This document shows, in pieces, positions 34,853 through 44,153 of a stretch of DNA of 64,000 nucleotides; position 1 is the stretch's first letter; each line of letters opens with the position of its first letter. A program made the translations under genes and the position numbers. The DNA lies in NCBI GenBank assembly GCA_943788345.1, contig CALSPX010000009.1, positions 62,001 through 126,000 of the forward strand, given 5' to 3'. Below the pieces are notes generated by a model. That model was not told where the DNA came from, made no database searches, and was given only the letters and a program-made list of their open reading frames with translations. The stretch is from Ascidiaceihabitans sp023955215. Lineage in GTDB: Bacteria; Pseudomonadota; Alphaproteobacteria; Rhodobacterales; Rhodobacteraceae.

Positions 34853-36853
34853 TGGCCTTATCACGACGCACGGGCGCACGGTTCCAGGCGTCGATTTGGC
34901 CGGGCTTTGTGGATGCAATGACAGGCCTTTTGTTGGTCCTGATGTTCGTTTTGACCATCTTTATGGTGGTTCAATTTGTTCTGCGCGAGACAATTTCGGG
35001 CCAAGAAGTTGAATTGAATGATCTTGCTGGTGAAGTCGCTGCATTGGCGCAAGCCTTAGGATTGGAAGAACGACGCGGCAATCAATTGGACGCGCGTGTA
35101 AATGCGCTTAATGCGACGCTCAATGAAGCACGCGACCAAGCCAATGTTCAGGCGAATGTTATTGCGACGCTGACGGCCGAGCGTGACACTCAAGCCCAAA
35201 AACTAGCTGAAGCTGGCAATCAGATCACCGCATTTGAAGCGCAGGTGGCGGGCCTTTTGGCGCAACGTGAAGACGCGCTTGGAACTATTGCCGCACTCGA
35301 AACGGAACAAACCCGCCTTCTATCTGAGCAAGAGGCGCTAAACCTCGCTTTGGCCTCAAACCGAAGCGAAATCGACGCTCAAAGCGAAGCGGCAAGATTG
35401 GCGGCAAGTAAACGTGAAGCTTTAGAGGCATTGATTGCAGACCTTCAATTGCAAAGTGCACAAGCTGGAGATCGCGTGATTGCGCTTGAACAACAACTTG
35501 TGACGACTGCAGACGCGCTGAGCGATGAAGAAGCCGCTAAGTTGGTTGAGGCCGCCGCTGCCGAAGCACTGCGAAATCGCCTGGAAAATGCGGATGCTGA
35601 ATTGACAGCAATGACACTGTCGCTTGAAGCCAAGCGCCGCGAAGCTGAGGAAACCCTGACACTACTTGCTGCTGCGCGCGCTGCTGAAGGCGATCTTAAC
35701 GCCCAGTTGGTTGCTTTGTTGTCCCAAGTTGAGGCGGGCACATCACAAAGTCAAACCCTACAAGCTGAGTTACGCGCGGCGCAAAGCGATGCTGATAATC
35801 TGCGGACCCAACTTGGCCTAACAGACCAAAGTGCAGCAGAGCTTAAGGTGCAATTGGCGGCAGCTGGTCAGAAAATTGCGGATTTGCAAGCACAAGTGGC
35901 GTCACGGGATGAAACCTCTGAGGAGGTTCAGGCGCGCCTAACTGCGGCGTTGGCTGCCAAACTAGTTGCGGAACAGTCGTTGAATACTGCGGCCATAAAT
36001 GAGGATGAGGTTCGCAAGCAGCTTGCCGCGGCGTTGGCTGCCAAATTGCAGTCCGAGCAAACATCGCGCGATCTGCTGTCGGCCACAGAACAACAGGCAC
36101 TGCTGCTCGAGAATGCTAAAACCACCCTATCTCAGGAGCGTGTGACCAGCGCAGCGGCACAGCGCCAAACAGAACTGTTGAACCAGCAAGTGGCAGCATT
36201 GCGCACGCAGCTCAAGGAACTCAGTGGTCTCCTTAACCTTGCAGAGGAACGCGACCAAGAGGCGCAGGTTCAGTTGCAATCACTGGGTTCAGATCTGAAC
36301 ACAGCGCTTGGCACGCGCCGTCGCAGAGGAGCGCCGGCGTCGTGTGCTCGAAGAAGAAGAGCGCAAGCGGCTTGAGGCGGAAACAAAGGACTTGGCCCAG
36401 TACCGGTCTGAATTTTTTGGACGTTTGCGTGATCTGTTGGGAACTCAGGAAGGCATACGGATCGAAGGGGACCGATTTGTGTTCTCATCCGAAGTATTGT
36501 TTCCACCTGGCGGTGCACAACTCTCCGCATTGGGTGAGGGCGAAATCGCAAAAATTGCGGCAATTTTGCGCGGTATAGCAGATGAAATTCCACCTGAAAT
36601 CGATTGGGTCATCCGCGTTGATGGACACACCGACAATGTTCCCCTGTCCGGGTTAGGCGAGTTTGCGGACAACTGGGAACTTAGCCAAGCACGTGCATTG
36701 TCTGTTGTGAAATACATGGCGAATTTCTTGGCCATCCCACCCAGCCGATTGGCTGCAAACGGTTTTGGTCAGTATCAACCAATCAATCGCGCAGACACGC
36801 CTGAAGCGCGCGCGCAAAATCGCCGGATTGAGTTGAAGTTTACTGAAAAATAA
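34852..36853 (+). pseudogene. MotB/OmpA-like stator partner with long coiled coil, frameshifted
   Basis: Corrected length is about 666 residues. One N-terminal membrane helix begins WPGFVDAMTGLLLVLMFVL, with an aspartate at its start as in the proton-binding helix of MotB and TolR. Residues 50-490 are coiled coil, and the last 150 residues form an OmpA-like peptidoglycan-binding domain (IRVDGHTDNVPLSG, then ARALSVVKYM and RAQNRRIELK). The frame breaks at 36308: one extra T turns GCG-CTG-GCA into GCG-CTT-GGC; without it the coil continues as ALARAVAEERRRRVLEEEE. A 28-residue unit is duplicated in the coil (DNA copies at 35944 and 36028). Confidence 0.85.
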
Positions 36854-36858
36854 CTGGG

Positions 36859-37838
36859 CTATTCGACCGCAATTTTGGTCTTTTCCGTGCTGATGACATC
36901 GCCATCACGCACCAAAGACACTGATCCCGAAATACAGTGCCCCCTTGGCCAGCTGTCTTTGGTCAGACGTTCCTCCCAATTGCGCGGAACAGCTGCGCCT
37001 TGTTTTTTTTGATGAGGACCGTTTTGTCCAACATGATCCCAGTCGGCCCTTCTAAGATAAGGCGCATTTGATCGCCTTTCTTAGCGCCAAAACCAAAGCC
37101 AAAAACAACGATTGCAGGCGCGTCAACGGGCAGGCTTTTTGCGGTGGCGCGTCCCGATTTCACATCTTCAAATGCTGGAATGTTATCTGCAAACGCGGCA
37201 TATAGAACTGCACCCGCGCGGTACGGCAGTGGTTCGCTCCAAAGGGTGTCTTCGTCAGGTTCGCCGCATGTAACGCTGCCATCAGGATCGAACGGATCAA
37301 CCACTTTACCGTCTTTGCGGACAGAAAGGTGAACATGCGGGAACTGTGTGCGGCCACTTAGACCAATTTGCCCCAGTACTGTGCCGGCCTCTACAACCTC
37401 ACCGGTTTTGACCTGCACCGATCCCTTTTTCATATGGCAGTATTGGGTTTCCCAGCCATCGTCGTGACGGAGAACTAGGCCGTTTCCACATTCTTTTCCT
37501 TTTACATTGGCGGCATTTGCAGCTGTGTAAAGGACGTCATCAACACTATTGCGGGTTCCCATTACGGTCCCTTTAGCAGATGCAATCACGTCTACTCCAG
37601 CACGCATCTGTTCCAATGTACGGAGCGCGAAATCGGTGCCTTTATGGCCGTCATAGCTGAGGCTGGAGCAGCGAAAATCGGATACACCTTCACCATCTGT
37701 GTGATCAACATATTGCTGGATGTAGCAATCTTCCCCCAGTGAACAATCAATGGGGGACGATAGAACCAACTCTTGTGCACCAACATACGTGGTCGCGGCA
37801 CAAAGGGCTACGACGGCTGTAAGGCTGGCGCGGATCAT
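36859..37838 (-). pseudogene. M23 family metallopeptidase, exported, frameshifted near the 3' end
   Basis: This is a periplasmic LytM/M23 peptidase-like protein. A signal peptide (to about GAQ, residue 21) is followed by the M23 domain with HKGTDFAL, YCHMKKGSV and FPHVHLSVRK, which supply the zinc ligands. As sequenced the frame stops at 36963, but the neighbouring frame continues with LTKDSWPRGHCISGSVSLV and ends at TAG 36859-36861. Adding one A to the GAAC run (position 36970/36971) restores the frame to about 326 residues. The start ATG overlaps the clpA stop (ATGA), so it is translated with clpA. Confidence 0.8.
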
Positions 37839-40156
37839 TCTGCAGTAAGCAAAGGTGGCTTATCACCGGAAATGCGCGGTTTGGCCAAACCTTCGATCTT
37901 GATGTCCAACTCTCCGCCTTTAACGCCAACTTTGACAACGCCACCTTTGGTCAATTTGCCAAACAATAGCTCTTCGGCCAGTGGTTTCTTAATGTGTTCT
38001 TGAATGACGCGCCCAAGTGGCCGCGCACCCATTTTCTCATCATAGCCGCGATCACCCAACCAAGCAGCGGCTGCTTTGGTCAGTTCAATCGTCACGTTGC
38101 GATCCATCAACTGCGCTTCAAGCTGCAGAACAAACTTCTCAACGACCTGATTGATGACCTCCTTCGGAAGACGGGAGAAGCTGATGACTGCATCCAGGCG
38201 GTTGCGGAACTCTGGCGTAAATGTCCGCTCGATAGCTGCAGTGTCTTCGCCAACGCGGCTGTCGCGACCAAAGCCGATGGCTTCTTTCGCTTGCTCTGCA
38301 GCACCGGCATTTGATGTCATGATCAACACCACATTACGGAAATCAACGGTTCGGCCGTTGTGATCCGTCAGCTTACCGTGGTCCATAACTTGGAGCAGGA
38401 TATTGTAAACATCGGGGTGCGCTTTTTCCATTTCATCAAGCAACAGCACGCAATGCGGATGTTGATCGATACCGTCCGTTAACATGCCGCCTTGGTCAAA
38501 GCCGACATAGCCGGGAGGGGCGCCAATCAAACGTGAAACGGCGTGCTTTTCCATATATTCGGACATGTCAAAGCGCAGAAGTTCAACGCCAAGCGTATCT
38601 GCAAGCTGTTTGGCGACTTCAGTTTTACCAACACCTGTAGGGCCAGCAAAAAGATAATTACCAATTGGCTTTTCTGGTTCACGCAGTCCTGCACGGGCAA
38701 GTTTGATCGCGCTGGACAGTGCTTCGATTGCCTTGTCCTGACCAAAGACAACGCGTTTTAACGATGTCTCTAGATCGCGCAATACAACGGCATCGTCTTT
38801 GGAGACGCTTTTTGGCGGGATGCGCGCGATCTTGGCCACAACGGCTTCGACCTCTTTGATACCAATTGTCTTGCGGCGCTTTGCTGCGGGGATCAAATGC
38901 TGTGCAGCACCTGCCTCGTCGATCACGTCAATTGCGCTGTCTGGCAATTTGCGATCGTTGATATAACGGGCGGCCAATTCAACAGAGGATTTGATCGCAT
39001 CAGCAGTGTATTTGACCGAGTGATGGTCCTCAAAATACGACTTGATACCACGCAGAATTTTCACGGCATCCTCAACGGATGGCTCGTTCACGTCGATCTT
39101 TTGGAAACGACGGCTTAAGGCGCGATCCTTCTCAAAGTGCTGGCGGAACTCTTGATAGGTCGTTGAACCCATCGTGCGTAGTTTACCACCGGCAAGAGCA
39201 GGCTTGAGCAAATTAGAGGCGTCCATTGCCCCACCCGATGTGGCACCAGCGCCGATAACCGTGTGGATTTCATCGATGAACAGGACAGCGTCGTCATGTG
39301 CTTCTAGCTCAGTCACAACTGCTTTTAGACGCTCTTCAAAGTCACCGCGGTAACGCGTGCCTGCAAGCAATGCGCCCATATCGAGCGAGAAGATGGTGGT
39401 TTCAGACAGCACTTCAGGTGTCTCTCCCGCAACGATCTTACGGGCAAGACCCTCTGCGATAGCGGTTTTGCCTACGCCTGGATCACCAACCAAAAGCGGG
39501 TTATTTTTACGGCGACGGCAAAGCACTTGGATACAGCGTTCAACTTCGCTGTCGCGGCCGATCAACGGATCAATGTCGCCTTCGCGCGATTTCACGTTCA
39601 AGTCTACGCAGTATTTTTCGAGTGCGCTTTCTTTCTTTTCGCCGTCCGTGACACTCAGATCATCGTCCAGACCATCAGGTGTTCCTGAAACGGCACGTTC
39701 TTCACCGTACTCTGGGTCTTTGGCCACGCCGTGGGCGATAAAATTGACAGCGTCATAACGTGTCATGTCCTGCTCTTGCAGGAAGAAGGCTGCGTTTGAT
39801 TCACGTTCGGCAAAGATGGCAACGATGACATTGGCACCTGTGACCTCTGTTCGGCCCGATGACTGAACATGTATAGCGGCGCGTTGAATAACACGTTGGA
39901 ACGCAGCTGTTGGCACTGCCTCAGAACCATCAATATCGGTGATCAGATTTGCCAATTCTTCGTCGATGAATTTAACAAGCGCACCGCGCAGTTCGTCAGC
40001 GTCAACAGAACAGGCCTGCATCACTTTTTTCGCATCTGGTTCATCCAGCAACGTCAGCAATAAATGCTCGAGAGTTGCGAACTCGTGATGACGATCATTT
40101 GCCAGCGCAAGTGCTGCGTGGATGGCTTTTTCTAGTGTGGTCGAAAATGAAGGCAC
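37835..40156 (-). CDS. clpA: ATP-dependent Clp protease ATP-binding subunit ClpA
   Basis: ClpA unfolds substrates for ClpP. The 773-residue protein has the N-domain (LEKAIHAALALANDRHHEFATLEHLLLTLL), two AAA modules with Walker A GDPGVGKT and GPTGVGKT, Walker B VLFIDEIHT and VLLLDEMEK, and the ClpP-binding loop region IGFGRD. GTG at 40156 follows AGGAG; the frame upstream is leader. clpS is not adjacent. It is coupled to the M23 gene downstream. Confidence 0.96.
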   Translation of the reverse strand: MPSFSTTLEKAIHAALALANDRHHEFATLEHLLLTLLDEPDAKKVMQACSVDADELRGALVKFIDEELANLITDIDGSEAVPTAAFQRVIQRAAIHVQSSGRTEVTGANVIVAIFAERESNAAFFLQEQDMTRYDAVNFIAHGVAKDPEYGEERAVSGTPDGLDDDLSVTDGEKKESALEKYCVDLNVKSREGDIDPLIGRDSEVERCIQVLCRRRKNNPLLVGDPGVGKTAIAEGLARKIVAGETPEVLSETTIFSLDMGALLAGTRYRGDFEERLKAVVTELEAHDDAVLFIDEIHTVIGAGATSGGAMDASNLLKPALAGGKLRTMGSTTYQEFRQHFEKDRALSRRFQKIDVNEPSVEDAVKILRGIKSYFEDHHSVKYTADAIKSSVELAARYINDRKLPDSAIDVIDEAGAAQHLIPAAKRRKTIGIKEVEAVVAKIARIPPKSVSKDDAVVLRDLETSLKRVVFGQDKAIEALSSAIKLARAGLREPEKPIGNYLFAGPTGVGKTEVAKQLADTLGVELLRFDMSEYMEKHAVSRLIGAPPGYVGFDQGGMLTDGIDQHPHCVLLLDEMEKAHPDVYNILLQVMDHGKLTDHNGRTVDFRNVVLIMTSNAGAAEQAKEAIGFGRDSRVGEDTAAIERTFTPEFRNRLDAVISFSRLPKEVINQVVEKFVLQLEAQLMDRNVTIELTKAAAAWLGDRGYDEKMGARPLGRVIQEHIKKPLAEELLFGKLTKGGVVKVGVKGGELDIKIEGLAKPRISGDKPPLLTAE

Positions 40157-40328
40157 GTTGTGCTCCTGTCGATCGGGGCGGTTTAGGGATGCGAGCAATC
40201 TCGCGGCTGAACCATCCGTGGCATTATACAGTTAGAGTTTGGTTGATCGGTGGCCAGCTTCAAGTGCTTTCTTTTACAAAAGGGCCTGAAAAGCCGATAT
40301 AATTGATCAACCTGCTATCAAGTTTTCG

Positions 40329-41102
40329 TCAAAACCTATCTTTACGGGCGCGAATCTCAGTGAAGACATCAATGTGGGATGCGCCGGTTAGGTTTAGGTG
40401 TTCTTGGATTTCGGGGTTGTCTGCCCGCAAGAATGGGTTGGTTTCACGTTCTAATTCCAAAGTTGAAGGGATGGTTGGCAGTCCATTTGCGCGTTTGTCT
40501 TCAATGTCCTTGATACGCAATATAAGTGCCGGATTAGTAGGATCAACCGTTGTGGCAAAAGAGGCGTTGCTGGCGGTGTATTCGTGGCCTGAATAGATGC
40601 GGGTTTGGGGGGGCATTTCTGCAGTTTTTTGTAGGCTCGCATACATCTGTGCAGGTGTGCCTTCAAACAGGCGTCCGCAGCCCATCACCATTAGGCTGTC
40701 AGCCGTGAAAAACGCATCAGATGCTGGCAAATAGAATGCGATGTGGTCGATGGTGTGGCCCGACATGTCCAAGACTTGAACCGTTTCGCCACCAAAGCTG
40801 AAATTGTCAGCATCCGCCACAGCCACATCCAGTGGGGGCAGGCGGTGCGCGTCCCCCTTTGAACCCACAACTTTTGCCGGATGCTGCGCCAGAACTTCTA
40901 GCAGCCCGTCAACGTGATCCGGATGGTGGTGCGTAATCCATACTCCGCTAAGTGCCCAGCCTCGTTGGTTTAATTCAGCCAAGATAGGTGATGCTTCTGG
41001 CACGTCGACAAGGGCGGTTTGGCCACTTGCGGCATCATGGATCAAATAGGCATAGTTGTCTTGAAGGCAGGGGATTGTGACGATCTCAAGGGGCATGGCC
41101 AT
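40329..41102 (-). CDS. gloB: Hydroxyacylglutathione hydrolase (glyoxalase II)
   Basis: GloB hydrolyses S-lactoylglutathione in methylglyoxal detoxification. The 257-residue protein has the metal site THHHPDHVDG (about residues 57-66), LDMSGHTIDH, FTADSLMVMGCGR, YSGHEYTASN and a C-terminal substrate domain with ERETNPFLR and the final ARKDRF. Length is normal. It is divergent from the methyltransferase gene. Confidence 0.94.
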   Translation of the reverse strand: MAMPLEIVTIPCLQDNYAYLIHDAASGQTALVDVPEASPILAELNQRGWALSGVWITHHHPDHVDGLLEVLAQHPAKVVGSKGDAHRLPPLDVAVADADNFSFGGETVQVLDMSGHTIDHIAFYLPASDAFFTADSLMVMGCGRLFEGTPAQMYASLQKTAEMPPQTRIYSGHEYTASNASFATTVDPTNPALILRIKDIEDKRANGLPTIPSTLELERETNPFLRADNPEIQEHLNLTGASHIDVFTEIRARKDRF

Positions 41103-41169
41103 TTACCTGATGGTTGTTACACTGCAAGGTGATTTGATCCTAATTTGACCTATTGGGGAAGTGTCTGCA

Positions 41170-41910
41170 ATGCACCTTGATGTACAAGATTTGAGGAACT
41201 TCTATTACCGCAGCACGCTTGGGCGTGCGGCGCAGAAATCGTTGCGCACACAGATGTTGAACATCTGGCCCGAGGCAAAGGGGCAAACCGTTGTAGGTTA
41301 TGGTTTTGCGGCCCCTCTATTGCGCCCATACCTTGAGGATGCGCGACGGGTTATAGCGCTTATGCCGGGACCCCAAGGCGTGATGCCGTGGCCAGCCAAT
41401 GAACCCAATGTGTCAGTGCTGACCGAGGAAACACGGTGGCCGATCGAAACAGGGCATGTTGATAAACTTGTTGTTTTACATGGCCTTGAAACCTCTCATC
41501 ATTCTTTTGACCTGCTTGAAGAATGCTGGCGTGTCTTGGGGCCGGGGGGCAAAGTGCTGTTCATCGTACCCAATCGGGCAGGGGTTTGGGCACGGCGCGA
41601 TGGTACACCTTTTGGCTATGGGCGGCCTTATTCTGTGGGGCAGTTAGAGGCTGAGCTGCGGCGGCACCAATTCGTGCCAGAACGGCATATGGGCGCGTTG
41701 TATCAGTTGCCGTCAGGTAAGCGAATTTGGATGAAGTCCGCGCCCATGTTTGAGCGGATTGGGGTGCATATGCCAGCTATGGTTGCCGGTGGTGCGGTGA
41801 TGGTTGAAGCGACCAAACAAGTCTATCCACCAAAGGGCACAGTTGCGCGCCAAAGACGTGCGATTAACGTGCTTGAAGGGTTGGGCACGCCGGTGGTCGA
41901 ACCGACCTAA
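41170..41910 (+). CDS. Class I SAM-dependent methyltransferase
   Basis: This 246-residue protein has the later part of a class I methyltransferase fold: VDKLVVLHGLETSHHSFDLLEECWRVL followed by GGKVLFIVPN, which are motifs II to III of the methyltransferase type 11 group. The N-terminal glycine motif is weak (VVGYGFAAPLLRPYL). ATG 41170 has GGGGA upstream at suitable distance; a GTG at 41161 is the alternative. Its substrate is unknown. Confidence 0.75.
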   Translation: MHLDVQDLRNFYYRSTLGRAAQKSLRTQMLNIWPEAKGQTVVGYGFAAPLLRPYLEDARRVIALMPGPQGVMPWPANEPNVSVLTEETRWPIETGHVDKLVVLHGLETSHHSFDLLEECWRVLGPGGKVLFIVPNRAGVWARRDGTPFGYGRPYSVGQLEAELRRHQFVPERHMGALYQLPSGKRIWMKSAPMFERIGVHMPAMVAGGAVMVEATKQVYPPKGTVARQRRAINVLEGLGTPVVEPT

Positions 41911-41974
41911 GTGCGCAGTGTTAACCTGAAGAATGCTGTACTTGTTTTGCCAAAAAATGGTCCAGAAACAGCCC

Positions 41975-42090
41975 AAACTGTACAAATCACGCGCTAAACT
42001 GTGCAGTTTTGTGGGGGCTATTTTGCCCAAAACCATAGGTTTTGCGCAAGACTGTGCAGATTGCCTGCTGTTTTGTACAGTTTACAGTTT
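41975..42090. repeat. Cluster of ACTGTRCA dyad sites
   Basis: Between convergent genes lie AAACTGTACAAA (41975-41986), AAACTGTGCAGTTT (41996-42009, a dyad with a 2-base centre), GACTGTGCAGA (42050-42060) and TTTTGTACAGTTTACAGTTT (42071-42090). The first and last are inverted copies. The 237-base interval 41911-42147 holds no supported gene. Confidence 0.6.
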
Positions 42091-42147
42091 GCCAATCCTA
42101 GCATCAGAAAAAAGTGTTAATTGACGCGCCTCAAATTGGCGATTTTG

Positions 42148-43194
42148 TTAAATTTGGCTGATGTTTGTGCGTTCAAGATCGGCCTGAACAACATCGGCAT
42201 TCGTCAAATTGGTGGTGCCCAACAAGCGAATTGTTGCGGTCGTCGTAATGGCTGTTTCTGTTGCTGTCGCCGCGGGGTCTACAGCTGAAAAAATAACGTC
42301 AGTGTAAGTGCCATCATCAGCTTGAACGATTTGGAAGGTAATAGGCACATCGGCAGAACCGTTACTGCTTTGGATGTCGAGCGGCAGAACAAGCACGTCT
42401 TCGCTAGGGACAAAATCGGTGATCGTCGTCACGACACCTCTATCCGGGGCTTCGCTGTCAAATTCAATACCCGTGAAAATCAATTCAAATCGGTCATCGC
42501 CGTCGCCGCCGGTTAAGGTGTCAAACGAGTCTGCGCTGTTAAGATAGGTGCTTGTTTCGATCCTATCGTTTCCTGCGCCACCATCGGCGATGGCACCAAT
42601 TTGATAGCCTGGCGAGTTTTCCAGAATGAGAATGTCGTCACCGGCATTGCCATAAAGTGATGTTCCGCCCCCAAAGTCAGCCGAGTCGCCACTGATCGTA
42701 TCGTCGCCAGCACCACCAGACGCACTGAGTAGCGTCCCTTGAATGCTGATGATGTCATTTCCTGCGCCACCATCAATCACGCCGTCTTCGCCAAAGGCAT
42801 CAATGGTGTCATCCCCAAAACCGCCCTGAACAAAGCTTAGATCGCTGTCCTCAGATCCATTGCTTTGGAAAACAATGTGATCACTGCCGCCACCGCCGTT
42901 CAGGGTTACATCTTCACCAACGAAGGAAAACAACCTGTCGTCGCCCGGGCCGCCGTTCACTAGGGCGCCGTCGCCAACGGCCTCGATCGTGTCATCGCCT
43001 GCAAAGCCATTGACAGTTTGGTTTTCCATCGCTTCCAAAATGTCGGGTTGGTTGGTCCCTTGTATAATGTCCGTTTCGGCCGTTGGTTCGCTCGTTTCCT
43101 CACCGTCGTCACCGAAAGATTCAACTGCGAATGCCGCAAGCCCTGTGCCCAAAAGGGCGAGCAATAAAAAAGAGATCATCGTTAAACCACGCAT
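42148..43194 (-). CDS. Calcium-binding RTX-repeat protein with N-terminal membrane anchor
   Basis: This 348-residue protein has nine GGxGxDxxx-type repeats between residues about 60 and 240 (examples NGGPGDDRL, DGGAGNDII, SGGAGDDTI), which fold as a calcium-binding parallel beta roll, and ends with ITDFVPSEDVLVLPLD. The N-terminus MRGLTMISFLLLALLGTGLAAFAV is a membrane helix or signal anchor, unusual for type I secretion substrates, which are exported without an N-terminal signal. An internal ATG at 43179 is another possible start. Confidence 0.8.
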   Translation of the reverse strand: MRGLTMISFLLLALLGTGLAAFAVESFGDDGEETSEPTAETDIIQGTNQPDILEAMENQTVNGFAGDDTIEAVGDGALVNGGPGDDRLFSFVGEDVTLNGGGGSDHIVFQSNGSEDSDLSFVQGGFGDDTIDAFGEDGVIDGGAGNDIISIQGTLLSASGGAGDDTISGDSADFGGGTSLYGNAGDDILILENSPGYQIGAIADGGAGNDRIETSTYLNSADSFDTLTGGDGDDRFELIFTGIEFDSEAPDRGVVTTITDFVPSEDVLVLPLDIQSSNGSADVPITFQIVQADDGTYTDVIFSAVDPAATATETAITTTATIRLLGTTNLTNADVVQADLERTNISQI

Positions 43195-43592
43195 TCTAAT
43201 AATTAGTGGTTCACGCTATGGGTGTTGGTGGCTTGAGTCAAATTGGGCGACTTTAACTGGTGTGATCGTATTGCTGTGGGTTGGGGTATCGGTCTTCTGG
43301 CGCGTGTGAGGGGCCAAATATCCGGCGGATTCCGGGGATTCGACGTCCAATTCGGCAAAATAATTACAAAAACCCTAACAAAAATACTGCCACAAAGGGT
43401 CGCACCTCGCTTAATACCTTGAAACTATTGAATAAGCCGATCAGGACGCGATGTCACAGATATGTTGCGAGGCGCGATTACCTCTGTTACGTACGCCCTG
43501 ATTTCATCGTTCCGATATGTATTGGAGCGATCCAACCCCCTACGCCAAACCATATGGTGGAAACGTAGGGCCATGACATCGGAAGGGTGGAC
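43195..43592. other. Intergenic region upstream of the ATP synthase operon
   Basis: These 398 bases between divergent genes hold no supported gene. They must contain the atp operon promoter and leader and the RTX gene promoter. I saw no convincing box pair and no riboswitch-like structure; GGAAGG at 43581-43586 is the atpH ribosome-binding site. Confidence 0.5.
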
Positions 43593-44153
43593 GTGTCAGA
43601 ACCAGCTTCGATTGCCACAAGTATTGCGGGCCGTTATGCAACGGCCGTGTACGACCTTGCCAAAGACGGCAAGAAGGTCAAAGCCATTGAAACAGATTTG
43701 GGCGTTTTGTCCGATGCAATGGCAGACAGCAGCGACTTTAATGCGCTGATCCATTCTCCTATCTATTCGCGCGAAGAACAGGGTGCAGCAATTGCTAGCC
43801 TCGCGAAGAAGATGAAACTTTCACCAATTATGAGCAACACGCTGGCCTTGATGGCTTCAAAGCGTCGTTTGTTTGTATTGCCTCAGTTGGTTGTCGCCCT
43901 GCGCGAAGCTATTGCTGAAGACAACGGTGAAGTTACAGCGGACGTCACCAGTGCTTCGGCGCTGACGAAGGCGCAATCAGACAAGCTTGCCAAAACGCTC
44001 AAAGCGAAACTTGGTAAGACTGTAACCATCAATGCGACCGTGGATGAATCTCTCATCGGCGGTCTTGTCGTTAAAGTGGGTTCGAAAATGATCGATACGT
44101 CGATCCGCTCGAAGCTCAATTCCCTCCAGAACGTAATGAAAGAGGTCGGATAA
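43593..44153 (+). CDS. atpH: F1 ATP synthase subunit delta
   Basis: Delta links F1 to the peripheral stalk. The 186-residue protein begins MSEPASIATSIAGRYATAVYDLA and ends in the conserved GGLVVKVGSKMIDTSIRSKLNSL. GTG 43593 has GGAAGG six bases upstream; a GTG two codons earlier is less likely. It is the first gene of atpHAGDC, with atpA starting directly after its stop. Confidence 0.95.
   Translation: MSEPASIATSIAGRYATAVYDLAKDGKKVKAIETDLGVLSDAMADSSDFNALIHSPIYSREEQGAAIASLAKKMKLSPIMSNTLALMASKRRLFVLPQLVVALREAIAEDNGEVTADVTSASALTKAQSDKLAKTLKAKLGKTVTINATVDESLIGGLVVKVGSKMIDTSIRSKLNSLQNVMKEVG

Noticed and set aside
33653..36853. Zorya defence system
   Set aside because: The two genes look like ZorA and ZorB in layout, but no zorC, zorD or zorE follows and both flanks are housekeeping genes.
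41933..42124. Open frame of about 63 codons in the dyad cluster
   Set aside because: Its composition follows the repeated DNA motif; there is no ribosome-binding site and no similarity.
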